A stretch of DNA of 64,000 bases from Alterileibacterium massiliense (lineage in GTDB: Bacteria; Bacillota; Clostridia; Peptostreptococcales; Anaerovoracaceae): contig NZ_FNWE01000002.1 in NCBI RefSeq assembly GCF_900104645.1, positions 124,001-188,000 of the forward strand, in the 5' to 3' direction. Shown in pieces: positions 10,001 through 17,414 of the stretch. Under the pieces are notes generated by a model, which was given only the letters and a program-made list of their open reading frames with translations, had not been told where the DNA came from and did no database searches. Position 1 is the stretch's first letter. Each line of letters starts with the position of its first letter. The translations under genes were made by a program, and so were the position numbers.

Positions 10001-10235
10001 TAAAGGCACCTGAACCAATTTTTTTAACTGTATTTGGAATAACAACTTCCCTATCTTCTCCTTTATATGCGATAAGAGTTCCGTCTTTAATAATAAACAT
10101 ATCTTCCTTTGTTTCTGTTGGACTAGGTACTGAAGATTCTGCTTCTAAAGCGAAAATCGTTGGTATACTAACGATTTGTAAAGCCATAAGTAAGCAGAAG
10201 AATATAGTAATAATTCGTTTAAAAGTTACCCTCAT
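7095..10235 (-). CDS. BspA-like leucine-rich-repeat surface protein with sortase-type C-terminus
   Basis: A 1046-residue secreted protein. The ATG at 10235 is chosen because GAGGAAG precedes it and a signal peptide begins there (residues 1-30, ending near IFALEAES). Longer frames upstream lack such a site. Two blocks of Treponema-type leucine-rich repeats (about residues 50-240 and 375-850) repeat a unit like IPDTVEEIGESAFEDCKQL. Between them, near residues 290-365, is a bacterial Ig-like (Big_2-type) domain with SSNKDIVSVNSKGEI. The end has SPRTGD (residues 1010-1015), a hydrophobic span and a short charged tail, a sortase signal of the (S/P)PxTG kind. BspA-type proteins bind host matrix proteins or other bacteria; adhesion here is inferred. 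It has its own promoter and sits between folE and the HD gene, splitting the folate cluster. Confidence 0.9.
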   Translation of the reverse strand: MRVTFKRIITIFFCLLMALQIVSIPTIFALEAESSVPSPTETKEDMFIIKDGTLIAYKGEDREVVIPNTVKKIGSGAFKSNGRITKVVIPDTVEEIGESAFEDCKQLGYVKMSNKTKEIGINAFRKCKLLNNIELPVGLKEISKGAFEDSGLEVVKMPSTLKTLGEGAFKYSGNLKILELNDGLERIGKEILTTCYKIQGLRIPSSVKKIEGPLTTDMGSDWKWLLVENDDIEIAGMDSYPKLLTEQWAQITYYGGEPSTLKTIYDKNKTASSKVIFKNKVEFNNITTFEFKEKEIVLRAGEEKKLELNIVPKEAIDNRVHYLSSNKDIVSVNSKGEIKANKSGEALIYAMDLFGHKATLKVIVELSEDEIYKIDENGVLIGYYGHDTIINIPDKVKEISSQAFKEDLKITKVIIGKNVKKIHDDAFSNCKNLSEVDMKHTQSLQLIGDNAFKKCENLEYITIPKSVEKLGSSAFQNCKKLKKVSIDSSSKLNKINENTFNGCVSMQEFEVPQNCTYIGNSAFANTTAMNKFVFSGNKITEIGERAFEKASNLKNLNLPDGLKIVGEKAFVSMKKLEEIRFPASFTGVKNGKDFPALFDIADAENIGNLRSINIDKGNPIYHSYKGSVYKKKSLVYIPMGIEEANIEAGTEVIENYVANAHMGLKKVIAKKGLKRIGNGAFLNCFGLETVILPDSVEEVGEAAFLGCEELKDFKMPENLRHIGKLAFYELENIEQLVIPDKVTELNEYSVAGLDNIKHFILSRNLKKVANTGAVWAPKAEELYLPEKLESVGFQGFSRWSSISHLELPRGLKSVGGEGFALSDSLKSVFIPSNIKFSDDIFKITQGSEDKKLYVFTDKISESIRNLSKKRNIEVISLDYDKRTKNNRKIEIQQLENMLSETNHKSKFTLTVKENKSKGTDIFSCNIEGKEDSEEIRLKGNLKAVIELLPTEEKIEYDAYIFKNGKYTKLDTNRVDRFIRVEFKEFGTLILTEKGKKPYAENQTSVSNLASPRTGDSIDMKRIIIIYSILMASLTLVIIKLKLIKNE

Positions 10236-10282
10236 TTTTCTTCCTCTTTTCTCTATATTTTTAGTCTTTAATAACGAAAAAT

Positions 10283-10312
10283 ATGTTAGCATAAACTAAC
10301 TTAATGTGTCAA
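10283..10312 (-). promoter_or_regulatory. Promoter of the BspA-like gene with an inverted repeat
   Basis: On the - strand a perfect -35 box TTGACA (10312-10307) is followed after 18 bases by TAACAT (10288-10283). An inverted repeat GTTAG-TTTATG-CTAAC (10300-10285) fills the 3' half of the spacer and overlaps the -10 box, a usual place for a repressor site. The regulator is unknown. Confidence 0.6.
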
Positions 10313-10384
10313 CTTATTAAAATTATTTACCCTTAATTTTTTGTTTATCAACTGCAATAATATATTAAAAATATAAATAGAAAA

Positions 10385-10420
10385 TAGAAAAAAGGACGAT
10401 ATTTTTGCTATCGCCCTTTT
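10385..10420 (-). terminator. Rho-independent terminator after folE
   Basis: On the - strand GGGCGATA (10416-10409) pairs with TATCGTCC (10401-10394), including one G-T pair, around a short loop. A run of six T follows. It lies about 30 bases past the folE stop and separates folC-folE from the BspA-like gene. Confidence 0.85.
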
Positions 10421-10450
10421 ATCACCTTATGTATTATTGCTTTTTATTAT

Positions 10451-11005
10451 CTAAATCCCCATCATCCTCATTGCCTGCTCTCTTAGTTTGTCGTCCGTCT
10501 TAAATTTTCCTCGAGATGCAAGGCAGATTGTCTTAGATCCTCTTGCTTTTATTCCCCTCATCTCCATGCAAAGGTGCTCTGCTTCAGTTATTACAAGCAC
10601 ACCGTCATTATCAATATTCTCATCTATAGCCTCTGCTATTTGCTCCGTCATATTCTCCTGTATCTGAAGCCTTCTCGCAAAAGTTTGTACGAGCCTAGCA
10701 AGCTTAGATAGTCCGAATACTCTCTCGTGCGGAAGATAAGCAATGTAAGCATTCCCAAAGAATGGAAGCATATGGTGTTCGCAGAGGGAATAGAAGTGTA
10801 TGTCTTTTTCTATTACCATTTCACTTTTCTCTACCTTAAAGGTCTTTGCCAAATGTTCGCTTCCGTCGGAATTCATTTCTCCGAGGATTTCCTCATACAT
10901 TCTGCTGACCCTTTGTGGTGTTTCCTTTAACCCCTCTCTATCGGGGTCTTCTCCTATTGCTTCAAGTAGCATTTTTACCGCTTTTTCCATTTTATCTTTG
11001 TTCAT
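10451..11005 (-). CDS. folE: GTP cyclohydrolase I
   Basis: Converts GTP to 7,8-dihydroneopterin triphosphate and formate, the first step of folate synthesis, as a cytosolic homodecamer. The 184 residues match the bacterial family. Zinc ligands are Cys75 and His78 in LCEHHMLPFFG and Cys146 in EAEHLCMEMRG. The block RVFGLSKLARLVQTFARRLQ and the terminal MRGIKARGSKT segment are typical. N-terminal EDPDREGLKETPQRVSRM is also standard. It lies downstream of folC on the same strand and is followed by a clear terminator, so folC-folE form a unit separate from folP-folBK. No THF riboswitch was seen upstream. Confidence 0.96.
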   Translation of the reverse strand: MNKDKMEKAVKMLLEAIGEDPDREGLKETPQRVSRMYEEILGEMNSDGSEHLAKTFKVEKSEMVIEKDIHFYSLCEHHMLPFFGNAYIAYLPHERVFGLSKLARLVQTFARRLQIQENMTEQIAEAIDENIDNDGVLVITEAEHLCMEMRGIKARGSKTICLASRGKFKTDDKLREQAMRMMGI

Positions 11006-11138
11006 CTTTTCTTATCCACCTTTTTATCGTCTGCCATTGCTCATCAGGCTTTTTCTATATGCTTTTATCAAGCCTTTGCTCATCAATCTTCTCTATCTCT
11101 TTTGTCTATCTTTGTTATTTAATATATCTCATATCGCG

Positions 11139-12458
11139 TTATGCTTTCCCCGATATTATCAATTCCCTAATTCTTCCTGCAAAATATAGCGAGCCAAATA
11201 TACAGATTGGCTTTCCATTAGCCTTTGAAATCGCACTATCAATTGCTTCTTCATATGATTCGCAAGCCACTGCTTTTATTCCAATTTCTAAAGCTTTTTC
11301 TGCAAGTTTTTCTGCCTCAAGTGCCCTTTCCGATTCCGGCTTAACAGCATATAAAAATTGGGCATATGGCAAAATTGTTTTAAGCATCTTCATATATTCC
11401 TTGTCTCGAAGTATCCCCGAAATAAATATAAGTTTTTCACCAGAAAAAATCGATCCAAGACTCTTTGTCAGCTCTTTTACCCCGCCTAAATTATGTGCTC
11501 CGTCTATTATTATATATGGATTTTTAGAAATAAGCTCGAACCTACAAGGATTTATTGCCTTTGATATTCCGCATTTTATGTCGTCGTCACTAAGTTCAAA
11601 TCCATTTTTTACGAGCTCTTTTGATGCCCTTATTGCAAGTCCAGCATTTCTTATCTGGTATCCGCCGAGCATCTTAGTATAAATTCTCCCATCTATGTCC
11701 TTAACTTCAAAGCTCTGCCCACTCATATTTTTTTCTCTTTTTATACTAGAGCAGTATGAACTTATATCCACAAATTCAAGCTCGGCATCTACCTCTTTAG
11801 CTCTTTTTCTTAAAACTTCTTCAACTTCATTTGAACCAGCTATCGCCAAAGCCTTGCCTTTGCTTTTTATTATTCCGGCCTTATGACCTGCTATTTCTCT
11901 AAGTGTATTTCCAAGCAGGGCTGTATGGTCAAAATCAATATCCGTTATAAGTGAAAGCATCGGGGTGCCTATAGCATTTGTCGCATCATTTGTCCCGCCA
12001 AGTCCGCACTCCAGTATGACAGCTTCGCATTTTTCTTCCTTAAAATATTGAAGTGCTGTAGCAAAGATTATTTCAAACTTTGATAGGCAAGGCAAATTCT
12101 CCTTTGCCATTTCTAAAGAAATTTCTTTAATCTGGCTTATTATTCTAGCTGTGTCTCCATTTGGAATAATCTCGCCATTAATTTTTATTTGCTCATCAAA
12201 GCTTACCAATTCAGGAGATGAGAAAACTCCTATCCTATATCCTCCCGCTTCAAGAATATTAGAGAGATATATTGCGGTAGAACCTTTGCCATTCGTTCCA
12301 GCAATGTGAACTATCTTCATTCCATGACTAGGATTTCCAAGCCTTTTCAGAAGTTCTCTTATCGCAAGGAGATTATAAGAGATTTTGCCGTCCCTAACAC
12401 CCTTCGCTGTAAACGAAGGTAAGTTATCAAGATATTTAGATGCCTCTAAAAAATTCAT
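11139..12458 (-). CDS. folC: Folylpolyglutamate synthase / dihydrofolate synthase
   Basis: Adds glutamate to dihydropteroate and then extends the polyglutamate tail of folates, using ATP. The 439-residue Mur-ligase-type protein has the P-loop in HIAGTNGKGSTA (residues 51-62), the folate-binding stretch SSPELVSFDEQIKING, TDIDFDHTALLGNT, and the C-terminal domain entry IIDGAHNLGG. An AGGAG site lies some 13 bases before the ATG, rather far but the only candidate. The gene starts 192 bases from the divergent phosphatase gene at 12.65 kb. With folE, the HD hydrolase, folP and folBK nearby, almost the full dihydrofolate route is present; dihydrofolate reductase is not in this window. Confidence 0.94.
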   Translation of the reverse strand: MNFLEASKYLDNLPSFTAKGVRDGKISYNLLAIRELLKRLGNPSHGMKIVHIAGTNGKGSTAIYLSNILEAGGYRIGVFSSPELVSFDEQIKINGEIIPNGDTARIISQIKEISLEMAKENLPCLSKFEIIFATALQYFKEEKCEAVILECGLGGTNDATNAIGTPMLSLITDIDFDHTALLGNTLREIAGHKAGIIKSKGKALAIAGSNEVEEVLRKRAKEVDAELEFVDISSYCSSIKREKNMSGQSFEVKDIDGRIYTKMLGGYQIRNAGLAIRASKELVKNGFELSDDDIKCGISKAINPCRFELISKNPYIIIDGAHNLGGVKELTKSLGSIFSGEKLIFISGILRDKEYMKMLKTILPYAQFLYAVKPESERALEAEKLAEKALEIGIKAVACESYEEAIDSAISKANGKPICIFGSLYFAGRIRELIISGKA

Positions 12459-12569
12459 CTTGCTTGGCTTACTCCTTTTTATATACCAAAATAATCTTAA
12501 ATCTTCTTATTAACGCTAGCCTCTTGAAATCTGATTTGGGACTTAATTATATATTTTATATCTATTTTT

Positions 12570-12635
12570 TTCAATTCTTCTGGCTTTATGTTATAATTAC
12601 ACGATTTGTTAATTTTTGTTAATTTCAGTTAATTT
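12570..12635 (+). promoter_or_regulatory. Extended -10 promoter and three phased direct repeats
   Basis: TATAAT at 12592-12597 is preceded by TG one base away (extended -10) and by a weak -35 TTCAAT at 12570-12575, 16 bases upstream. Just after the expected start of transcription, GTTAATTT recurs three times at exactly 10-base steps (12608, 12618, 12628), one helical turn apart, directly before the GAGG ribosome-binding site of the next gene. Confidence 0.55.
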
Positions 12636-12650
12636 TTGTGAGGTTGGTTT

Positions 12651-13310
12651 TTGAAAGTATATATACTAAGGCACGCACAGACGGATATGAACAAGGCAAA
12701 GCTTATTCAGGGTAGGCTTGATATTCCAATAAATGAAGAGGGGGTAGCTCAGGCTGAGAATAGAAGAGATTCTGTAATTAAAAGCGGTCTCTCTTTTGAT
12801 GTAATTTTTACAAGCCCTCTAGAGCGTGCAATCCAAACAACAGAGATAGTAAGTGGCGTAAATCGTTCTGAATTTATAATAGACGAAAGGCTTGCCGAAC
12901 TCTGTTTTGGCGAAATCGAAGGACTTAATTATAGGTCTCTTCCATTTCCTCAGTCGAATTTCTTTGACTCTCCTAAAGACTATATCCCAGCAAAAGGCGG
13001 AGAAACTTTTGAAGAACTTGAAAGCAGGCTGACATCTTTTTTTACCGATTTAACTTCCGATGATTTTAATAAATTCAAATATTCCGCTAAAGATGATAAT
13101 GATTTTTCTATTCTGATTACAAGTCACGGCACCGTTATGCACTCGATTCTTAAAAAACTGCTTGAGCTTGACTATGATGATTTCTGGACTCCTCCAGCTT
13201 CAAATTGCAGTCTTTTTGAAGTACAGCTTTCAAATCAAGAATACAAACTGATTGGAGCATATGATTTGGACGGTAACCTCGAGGCTGATATGCACAAATG
13301 GACTAAATAA
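12651..13310 (+). CDS. Histidine phosphatase (phosphoglycerate-mutase-like) family protein
   Basis: A 219-residue member of the histidine phosphatase superfamily, which uses a phospho-histidine intermediate. The catalytic block appears as LRHAQTDMNKAKLIQG at the N-terminus (Arg-His-Ala-x-Thr in place of the more usual Arg-His-Gly). FTSPLERAIQTTEI supplies the second arginine, LAELCFGEIEG the acidic residue, and ITSHGTVMH the second histidine. Start is TTG at 12651, behind GTGAGGTTGG. The substrate cannot be read from sequence; close relatives include phosphoserine phosphatases, cobalamin phosphatase CobC and broad sugar-phosphate phosphatases. It is transcribed against the replication direction, divergent from folC, and preceded by phased repeats. 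A family with relaxed substrate use is most likely. Confidence 0.85.
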   Translation: MKVYILRHAQTDMNKAKLIQGRLDIPINEEGVAQAENRRDSVIKSGLSFDVIFTSPLERAIQTTEIVSGVNRSEFIIDERLAELCFGEIEGLNYRSLPFPQSNFFDSPKDYIPAKGGETFEELESRLTSFFTDLTSDDFNKFKYSAKDDNDFSILITSHGTVMHSILKKLLELDYDDFWTPPASNCSLFEVQLSNQEYKLIGAYDLDGNLEADMHKWTK

Positions 13311-13343
13311 CGATTTTTATTAAATCTCTAGATTATGTCTTTC

Positions 13344-13973
13344 TTATGTCTCTCTTATGTCAACGAGAACAAGTCCGCCTCTCTTTTCATTTCCTGTGTT
13401 CCAAAGTTTTTCAAAATCAAGCCATTCATACTCACTATATGTCACTGCCTTTACGAATATCTTTTCATTTCCATTTTTGTCATCTTCTATCTTATACCCA
13501 TTGATTAGAAACCAGTGCCAATTGTACTCGTCAAATACTTTATCTCTATGTCTTAAGGTTAGATTAGGGATTGGAAAACCTCTATCTATTTGATTCTTTA
13601 ATACATGACTCGCATCTTTATATGCTTCTTCTCCCGAAAACTCTCTCATCTTTATGGAATTGACGCCTTTATTCTCAAGATAATTAGCATATCCCTCAAT
13701 CCAAATGCTTGCCTTGTCAATCCCTGTCAGCCTAGGCCATAGATATTTTTTCATCTCATGAGCGAAATCTACATAATCTTGGCGAGTTATATTATCTATG
13801 AAAAGCTCGCAGGCTTTCTCTATTCCCTTGTATTTTTTCAGGTAAATACTTAGATCGCAAGCAGTTTCGGCTCCGCAGCCACCTAGTCTCATCATATATG
13901 AGCGAAACCAATCTTGATTTCCCCCATACGATTCTCCTATATTAAAATGTTTTAGCTCTTTAATTTTTATCAT
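13344..13973 (-). CDS. Uncharacterised papain/C39-like cysteine-protease fold protein
   Basis: Not a named family to me, but the pattern is that of a papain-like hydrolase: a cysteine in RLGGCGAETACDL (about residue 33) at the start of a helix, a histidine in YNWHWFLINGY (about residue 153) and an acidic residue in YSEYEWLDFEKLW further on. There is no signal peptide or membrane span, so the product is probably cytosolic. The ATG at 13973 is preferred; a TTG two codons upstream is possible, and neither has a clear ribosome-binding site. The 3' end lies in an 11-base degenerate repeat (TTATGTCTCTC type). It converges on the histidine phosphatase gene. Function unknown. Confidence 0.6.
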   Translation of the reverse strand: MIKIKELKHFNIGESYGGNQDWFRSYMMRLGGCGAETACDLSIYLKKYKGIEKACELFIDNITRQDYVDFAHEMKKYLWPRLTGIDKASIWIEGYANYLENKGVNSIKMREFSGEEAYKDASHVLKNQIDRGFPIPNLTLRHRDKVFDEYNWHWFLINGYKIEDDKNGNEKIFVKAVTYSEYEWLDFEKLWNTGNEKRGGLVLVDIRET

Positions 13974-14157
13974 CTGCAAGTTCGTTATCCATTTATAAAA
14001 AATATCTTTAATATATTGCTATTTGTTCGCTTTTGTGTACTTCTGTTTGTTATAGTTCGCTGTTATGTTTTAGAGACTTATAGGTCTTTCAGGTTATATA
14101 GCTTTATAGTTTATAGCTTTTTAAAGTATTTCAATAGTACCCAATATCAATAAATAT

Positions 14158-14182
14158 AAAGCGATGCACACGGCATCGCTTT
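14158..14182 (-). terminator. Hairpin terminator downstream of the DUF1858 gene
   Basis: AAAGCGATGC (14158-14167) and GCATCGCTTT (14173-14182) form a perfect 10-bp stem with a five-base loop. On the - strand it is followed by TATATTTATT. It lies 87 bases past the DUF1858 stop. Being symmetrical, it could also act on the other strand. Confidence 0.75.
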
Positions 14183-14268
14183 CAAGGCTTATTAAGCTCT
14201 CTTTTCCTTTATATTTTAATTTATAAATATTTTTTAGCTTTCGTAACTACAATTTTTAAAACTTGCCA

Positions 14269-14481
14269 CTAAGCCTTTAGTGCTTCATTGAGAGCCTTAA
14301 TCAAATCGTCCGTATCAATTCCATGAACCGATGAGGCCTGCTCAATTGACTCTCCCTGTGATGCAGGGCAACCGATGCACATCATTCCATGCTCAAAAAA
14401 TGTCCTTATCAGTTCAGGATTAGCATTGATTACATCGCTTATAATCATATCCTTGGTAATTTCTTTTACTCCTTCTGCCAT
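14269..14481 (-). CDS. DUF1858 domain protein
   Basis: A 70-residue protein made of one DUF1858 domain, the small helical unit also found fused to hybrid-cluster or ScdA/RIC-type iron-sulfur repair proteins. The block FEHGMMCIGCPASQGESIEQA holds a Cys-x-x-Cys pair (Cys35, Cys38) that is characteristic and could bind metal or act in redox chemistry. AAGGAGG sits seven bases before the ATG. It appears to be a single-gene transcript ending at the hairpin at 14158-14182. Its partner is unknown, as no hybrid-cluster protein gene is nearby. Confidence 0.85.
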   Translation of the reverse strand: MAEGVKEITKDMIISDVINANPELIRTFFEHGMMCIGCPASQGESIEQASSVHGIDTDDLIKALNEALKA

Positions 14482-14634
14482 TTTAATCCTCCTTATCTTA
14501 TAATGCCCAAAGTCTGAACATTCGTATATCTCTACTCGTTTTTAATTTATCATTAGCATTATATAAAATCAATACCTTTTTACCTATCTTCACCTAATCC
14601 CTATCTCTCAACTTTTAATTAACACATTGCTTTG

Positions 14635-14662
14635 TTTACAAGAACTTATAAGATGTTATAAT
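14635..14662 (+). promoter_or_regulatory. Promoter for the DUF2156-GNAT pair
   Basis: TTTACA (14635-14640), a 16-base spacer and a perfect TATAAT (14657-14662), about 36 bases before the ATG of the next gene. It reads away from the divergent DUF1858 gene. Confidence 0.65.
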
Positions 14663-14697
14663 AAATATAGATTAATTATCTAAGAAAGGAATATTTA

Positions 14698-15582
14698 ATG
14701 ATAGATTTTAGAGAAGTAAAGCTCGAAGACAAGCCGTTGGTCGATTCTCTCATCTGTGCAAGCGGGTGTCATGGTGCAGACTATTCTTTTGCCAACCTTT
14801 ATATTTGGCGTCATACATATAAGCCACTGATAAATTTTATAAATAATAGAATTGTAATATATATGCCCCATTCAGGCGGACTATATGCCTTCCCAAAGGG
14901 CGATGGACCTTTAAAAGAAACCATTGAGCTTATGAGGGAAGATGCACACGAGAGAGGACACAAATTTGAAATGCGTGGACTTACTCCTATGATTTTGGAT
15001 GAGCTTAAAGAGATATATGGAGACTCTTTTTCTATAAAGGAAGATAGAGATAATGCCGATTATGTATATAAGACAGAAAAATTATGCGAGCTAAGAGGTA
15101 GACATCTCAGCTCGAAAAGAAATCATATAAAGCACTTTGAAAGAAATGGTGATTGGTATTTTAAAAGGATAACTTCTGATAATCTAAAAGAGGCTAGGGA
15201 TTTTGTAAATACTTTTTATAATGAAAAAGATGACCCTGAACTTGAAGATGAATCCGTTGCAATAAATGAAATGTTTGACAATTTTGACGCTCTTGAGTTT
15301 TATGCGGGGATTCTTTATCAATCTGATAAGCCTGTTGCCTTTTCTGCAGGCACTCGCCTTGATGAAATCACCTTTGATACGCATTTTGAAAAAGCCCTTC
15401 CAACTGTTGAGGCCGCCTATACTATGATAAATCGTGAATTTGCAAGAATGATAAGAGAGCTTTTGCCTGACATTCAATATTTCAATCGTGAAGAGGACAT
15501 GGGAATAGAGGGGCTCCGTCGTGCAAAGGAAAGCTACCGCCCGGATATTTTGCTGATGAAATATACAGTAACAGAAAAATAA
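14698..15582 (+). CDS. DUF2156 (phosphatidylglycerol lysyltransferase C-domain-like) protein
   Basis: A 294-residue soluble protein related to DUF2156, the GNAT-fold domain that in MprF transfers an amino acid from aminoacyl-tRNA to phosphatidylglycerol. Visible family features are DYSFANLYIWRHTY near residue 28, LRGRHLSSKRNHIKHFER near residue 137, a segment on AFSAGTRLDEITFDTHFEKA, and the end block QYFNREEDMGIEGLRRAKES, which is strongly conserved in these proteins. There are no membrane helices, so it is not MprF itself. AAAGGAATATTTA precedes the ATG. A GNAT gene follows after 11 bases, a pairing I recall from other Clostridia. The acceptor is unknown. It is transcribed against replication. 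Confidence 0.85.
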   Translation: MIDFREVKLEDKPLVDSLICASGCHGADYSFANLYIWRHTYKPLINFINNRIVIYMPHSGGLYAFPKGDGPLKETIELMREDAHERGHKFEMRGLTPMILDELKEIYGDSFSIKEDRDNADYVYKTEKLCELRGRHLSSKRNHIKHFERNGDWYFKRITSDNLKEARDFVNTFYNEKDDPELEDESVAINEMFDNFDALEFYAGILYQSDKPVAFSAGTRLDEITFDTHFEKALPTVEAAYTMINREFARMIRELLPDIQYFNREEDMGIEGLRRAKESYRPDILLMKYTVTEK

Positions 15583-15593
15583 TGGAGATATAG

Positions 15594-16613
15594 ATGATAG
15601 ATATTCACGAATTAAAGCCTTCCGAAAATAATTCATTTCTAATGCTTTGGAGTAAAACTTTTGGAGATAGCAAAGAGGAAATCTTAGAATTTATGACTGC
15701 GTTTTCCGATGATATAAAATGCTTTACTCTTACCGATTCTGATAATAAATCTGATAATAAAAATGATGTTCTTTCAGCCTTAACACTTTTCAAAATGGGT
15801 AATTTGCACATACCTTGCAAAAAAAAATCTCCAGAGGTTTTCGTGAGTTATGCAATCTGCACCGATGAAAAATGTCGCGGCAAAGGTTATGGTGCTTCTA
15901 TAACCAATTTTGCCTCAGATTATGTGACTAATTATAATAATAAAATTAATAAAAACTCCAGTGATAGTTCTGATGATTGTGATGCTATTTCAATTCTTTC
16001 TCCCGCGAGCAAAAGCCTCGTGAATTTTTATAAACCACTAGGATATGAGCCATTCTTTTTTTCAAAATATCACTCTCTAGGAGAAATAAGTGACAAAAGC
16101 ATGGATTTAAGGCTATCGGAAATTTCTCATTCTGAATATGATAAAAAAAGAGAGCATTACTTAGAACCATTCGTTCATGTATCGCTCTCCGCCAAGTCCT
16201 TAATTTATTTATCGGGATATAGCAAATTCCTTTATTTTGAAATTGTAGAAAAAAGCATAAAGGGTATCGCTGTATATTCTGAATCTTCTATAGAAGATGA
16301 AATCCTTATCTCTGAGCTTTTGGCTGTACGCATATCAAGCTCCAGTGCAAGAGAGATTGATGAAAATTCAGGATTCTTAGAAAATTTTCACCTCATATCA
16401 GAAAAAGAAATTGCAGATGTTGCAAATGCAATTACGAAAACCTTAGGGTTTAAACGCTGTGAATATAGAACGCCTGCATATTGTGGAAATAATTTTTCAG
16501 ATGAAATCGTTCAAGGTATGATCTTTGGCGATTTTGATTTTATTCCTAATGATGGCGATGAGGCTGAAAACAATTTATCATATTTGCCATACCTCGGATT
16601 TCCATTTGACTAA
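15594..16613 (+). CDS. GNAT family N-acetyltransferase
   Basis: A 339-residue acetyltransferase-like protein. The acetyl-CoA loop is seen in ICTDEKCRGKGYGASITNF (Arg/Lys-Gly-x-Gly-Tyr-Gly, about residue 95). The following SILSPASKSLVNFYKPLGYE is the usual end of the GNAT core. The C-terminal 170 residues are less typical and may form a second, degenerate GNAT or a sterol-carrier-like domain as in Eis-type proteins. Low-complexity stretches rich in Asp, Ser, Asn and Lys (SDNKSDNKND; NKINKNSSDSSDD) sit in two loops. It is 11 bases after the DUF2156 gene and clearly co-transcribed. The substrate cannot be named. Confidence 0.82.
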   Translation: MIDIHELKPSENNSFLMLWSKTFGDSKEEILEFMTAFSDDIKCFTLTDSDNKSDNKNDVLSALTLFKMGNLHIPCKKKSPEVFVSYAICTDEKCRGKGYGASITNFASDYVTNYNNKINKNSSDSSDDCDAISILSPASKSLVNFYKPLGYEPFFFSKYHSLGEISDKSMDLRLSEISHSEYDKKREHYLEPFVHVSLSAKSLIYLSGYSKFLYFEIVEKSIKGIAVYSESSIEDEILISELLAVRISSSSAREIDENSGFLENFHLISEKEIADVANAITKTLGFKRCEYRTPAYCGNNFSDEIVQGMIFGDFDFIPNDGDEAENNLSYLPYLGFPFD

Positions 16614-16664
16614 TTTTAAGTCCGACACTTTAACTCTATCTTCCTACTTTTGACCAATCTTAGG

Positions 16665-17396
16665 CTAAATTTTCCAGTCTATCTCCTTGAGTGCGTTTTT
16701 TGTTAAAAATTCATTCGTTCTCGTGAAATAAGCTCCGTTCCAAAATCCTCTGTATGCAGAAAGTGGGCTTGGGTGTGCTCCCTCAATTATCAAATGATGG
16801 CCCGATTTTATAAGAGATTTTTTCTCTCTAGCATTTTTCCCCCAAAGAATAAATACTGTTGGTGTGTCTTTCCTATCTAGGCTTTTGATTATAAAATCCG
16901 TAAATTCTTCCCAGCCATGTCCTCTGTGCGAGCCTGCATTCCCATCTCTAACTGTAAGCGTTGTATTTAAAAGCAAGACCCCCTGCTCTGCCCATCTCGT
17001 TAGGCATCCAAAGGTTCCTAAATTGTTCTCACCCGTATGAGCCTTTTCTTTACCCGAAAATCTTTTTTTATTCTCGTCTGTAAAAATCGAAATCCCTGTT
17101 TCAAGCTCTAGTTCTTTAAATATATTGACAAGCGATGGAGGCCATTTAATGCCCTTTTGAACGGAAAAAGCAAGTCCATGTGCCTGCCCCTCTTCATGAT
17201 ATGGATCTTGACCAAGTATAACAACCTTAGTATCTTTATAGGAAGACGCTTTTAGTGCATTAAATATATCGTGCTTATCAGGATAAATCGTCTTTGTATT
17301 ATATTCCTCAATTAAAAACTTCCTAAGATTCTTATAATAATCTTTTTTAACTTCTTCCTCTAATATTTCGTCCCAATCATTACCTATCTCTATCAT
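16665..17396 (-). CDS. ung: Uracil-DNA glycosylase
   Basis: Removes uracil from DNA to start base-excision repair. The 243-residue family-1 enzyme shows the catalytic block VVILGQDPYHEEGQAHGLAFS with the water-activating Asp and His, LLLNTTLTVRDGNAGSH, and the DNA-intercalating loop HPSPLSAYRGF. Insertion of about 25 residues between LELETGISIF and GTFGCLTRWAEQ makes it somewhat longer than the usual 220-230. GAGG lies eight bases before the ATG. It is convergent with the GNAT gene, leaving about 50 bases between stops. Confidence 0.96.
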   Translation of the reverse strand: MIEIGNDWDEILEEEVKKDYYKNLRKFLIEEYNTKTIYPDKHDIFNALKASSYKDTKVVILGQDPYHEEGQAHGLAFSVQKGIKWPPSLVNIFKELELETGISIFTDENKKRFSGKEKAHTGENNLGTFGCLTRWAEQGVLLLNTTLTVRDGNAGSHRGHGWEEFTDFIIKSLDRKDTPTVFILWGKNAREKKSLIKSGHHLIIEGAHPSPLSAYRGFWNGAYFTRTNEFLTKNALKEIDWKI

Positions 17397-17414
17397 CGAT
17401 ATGCCTCTTTAACG

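Noticed and set aside
10915-11682. Open frame of 255 codons on the + strand
   Set aside because: It overlaps the 5' end of folE, the folE-folC gap and the 3' half of folC on the other strand. It is rich in Ser, Leu, Phe and Ile, as expected for an antisense shadow, with no ribosome-binding site.
12459-12650. THF riboswitch before the folate genes
   Set aside because: I looked for the conserved paired core in this and the other fol leaders and saw only A/T-rich sequence without it.
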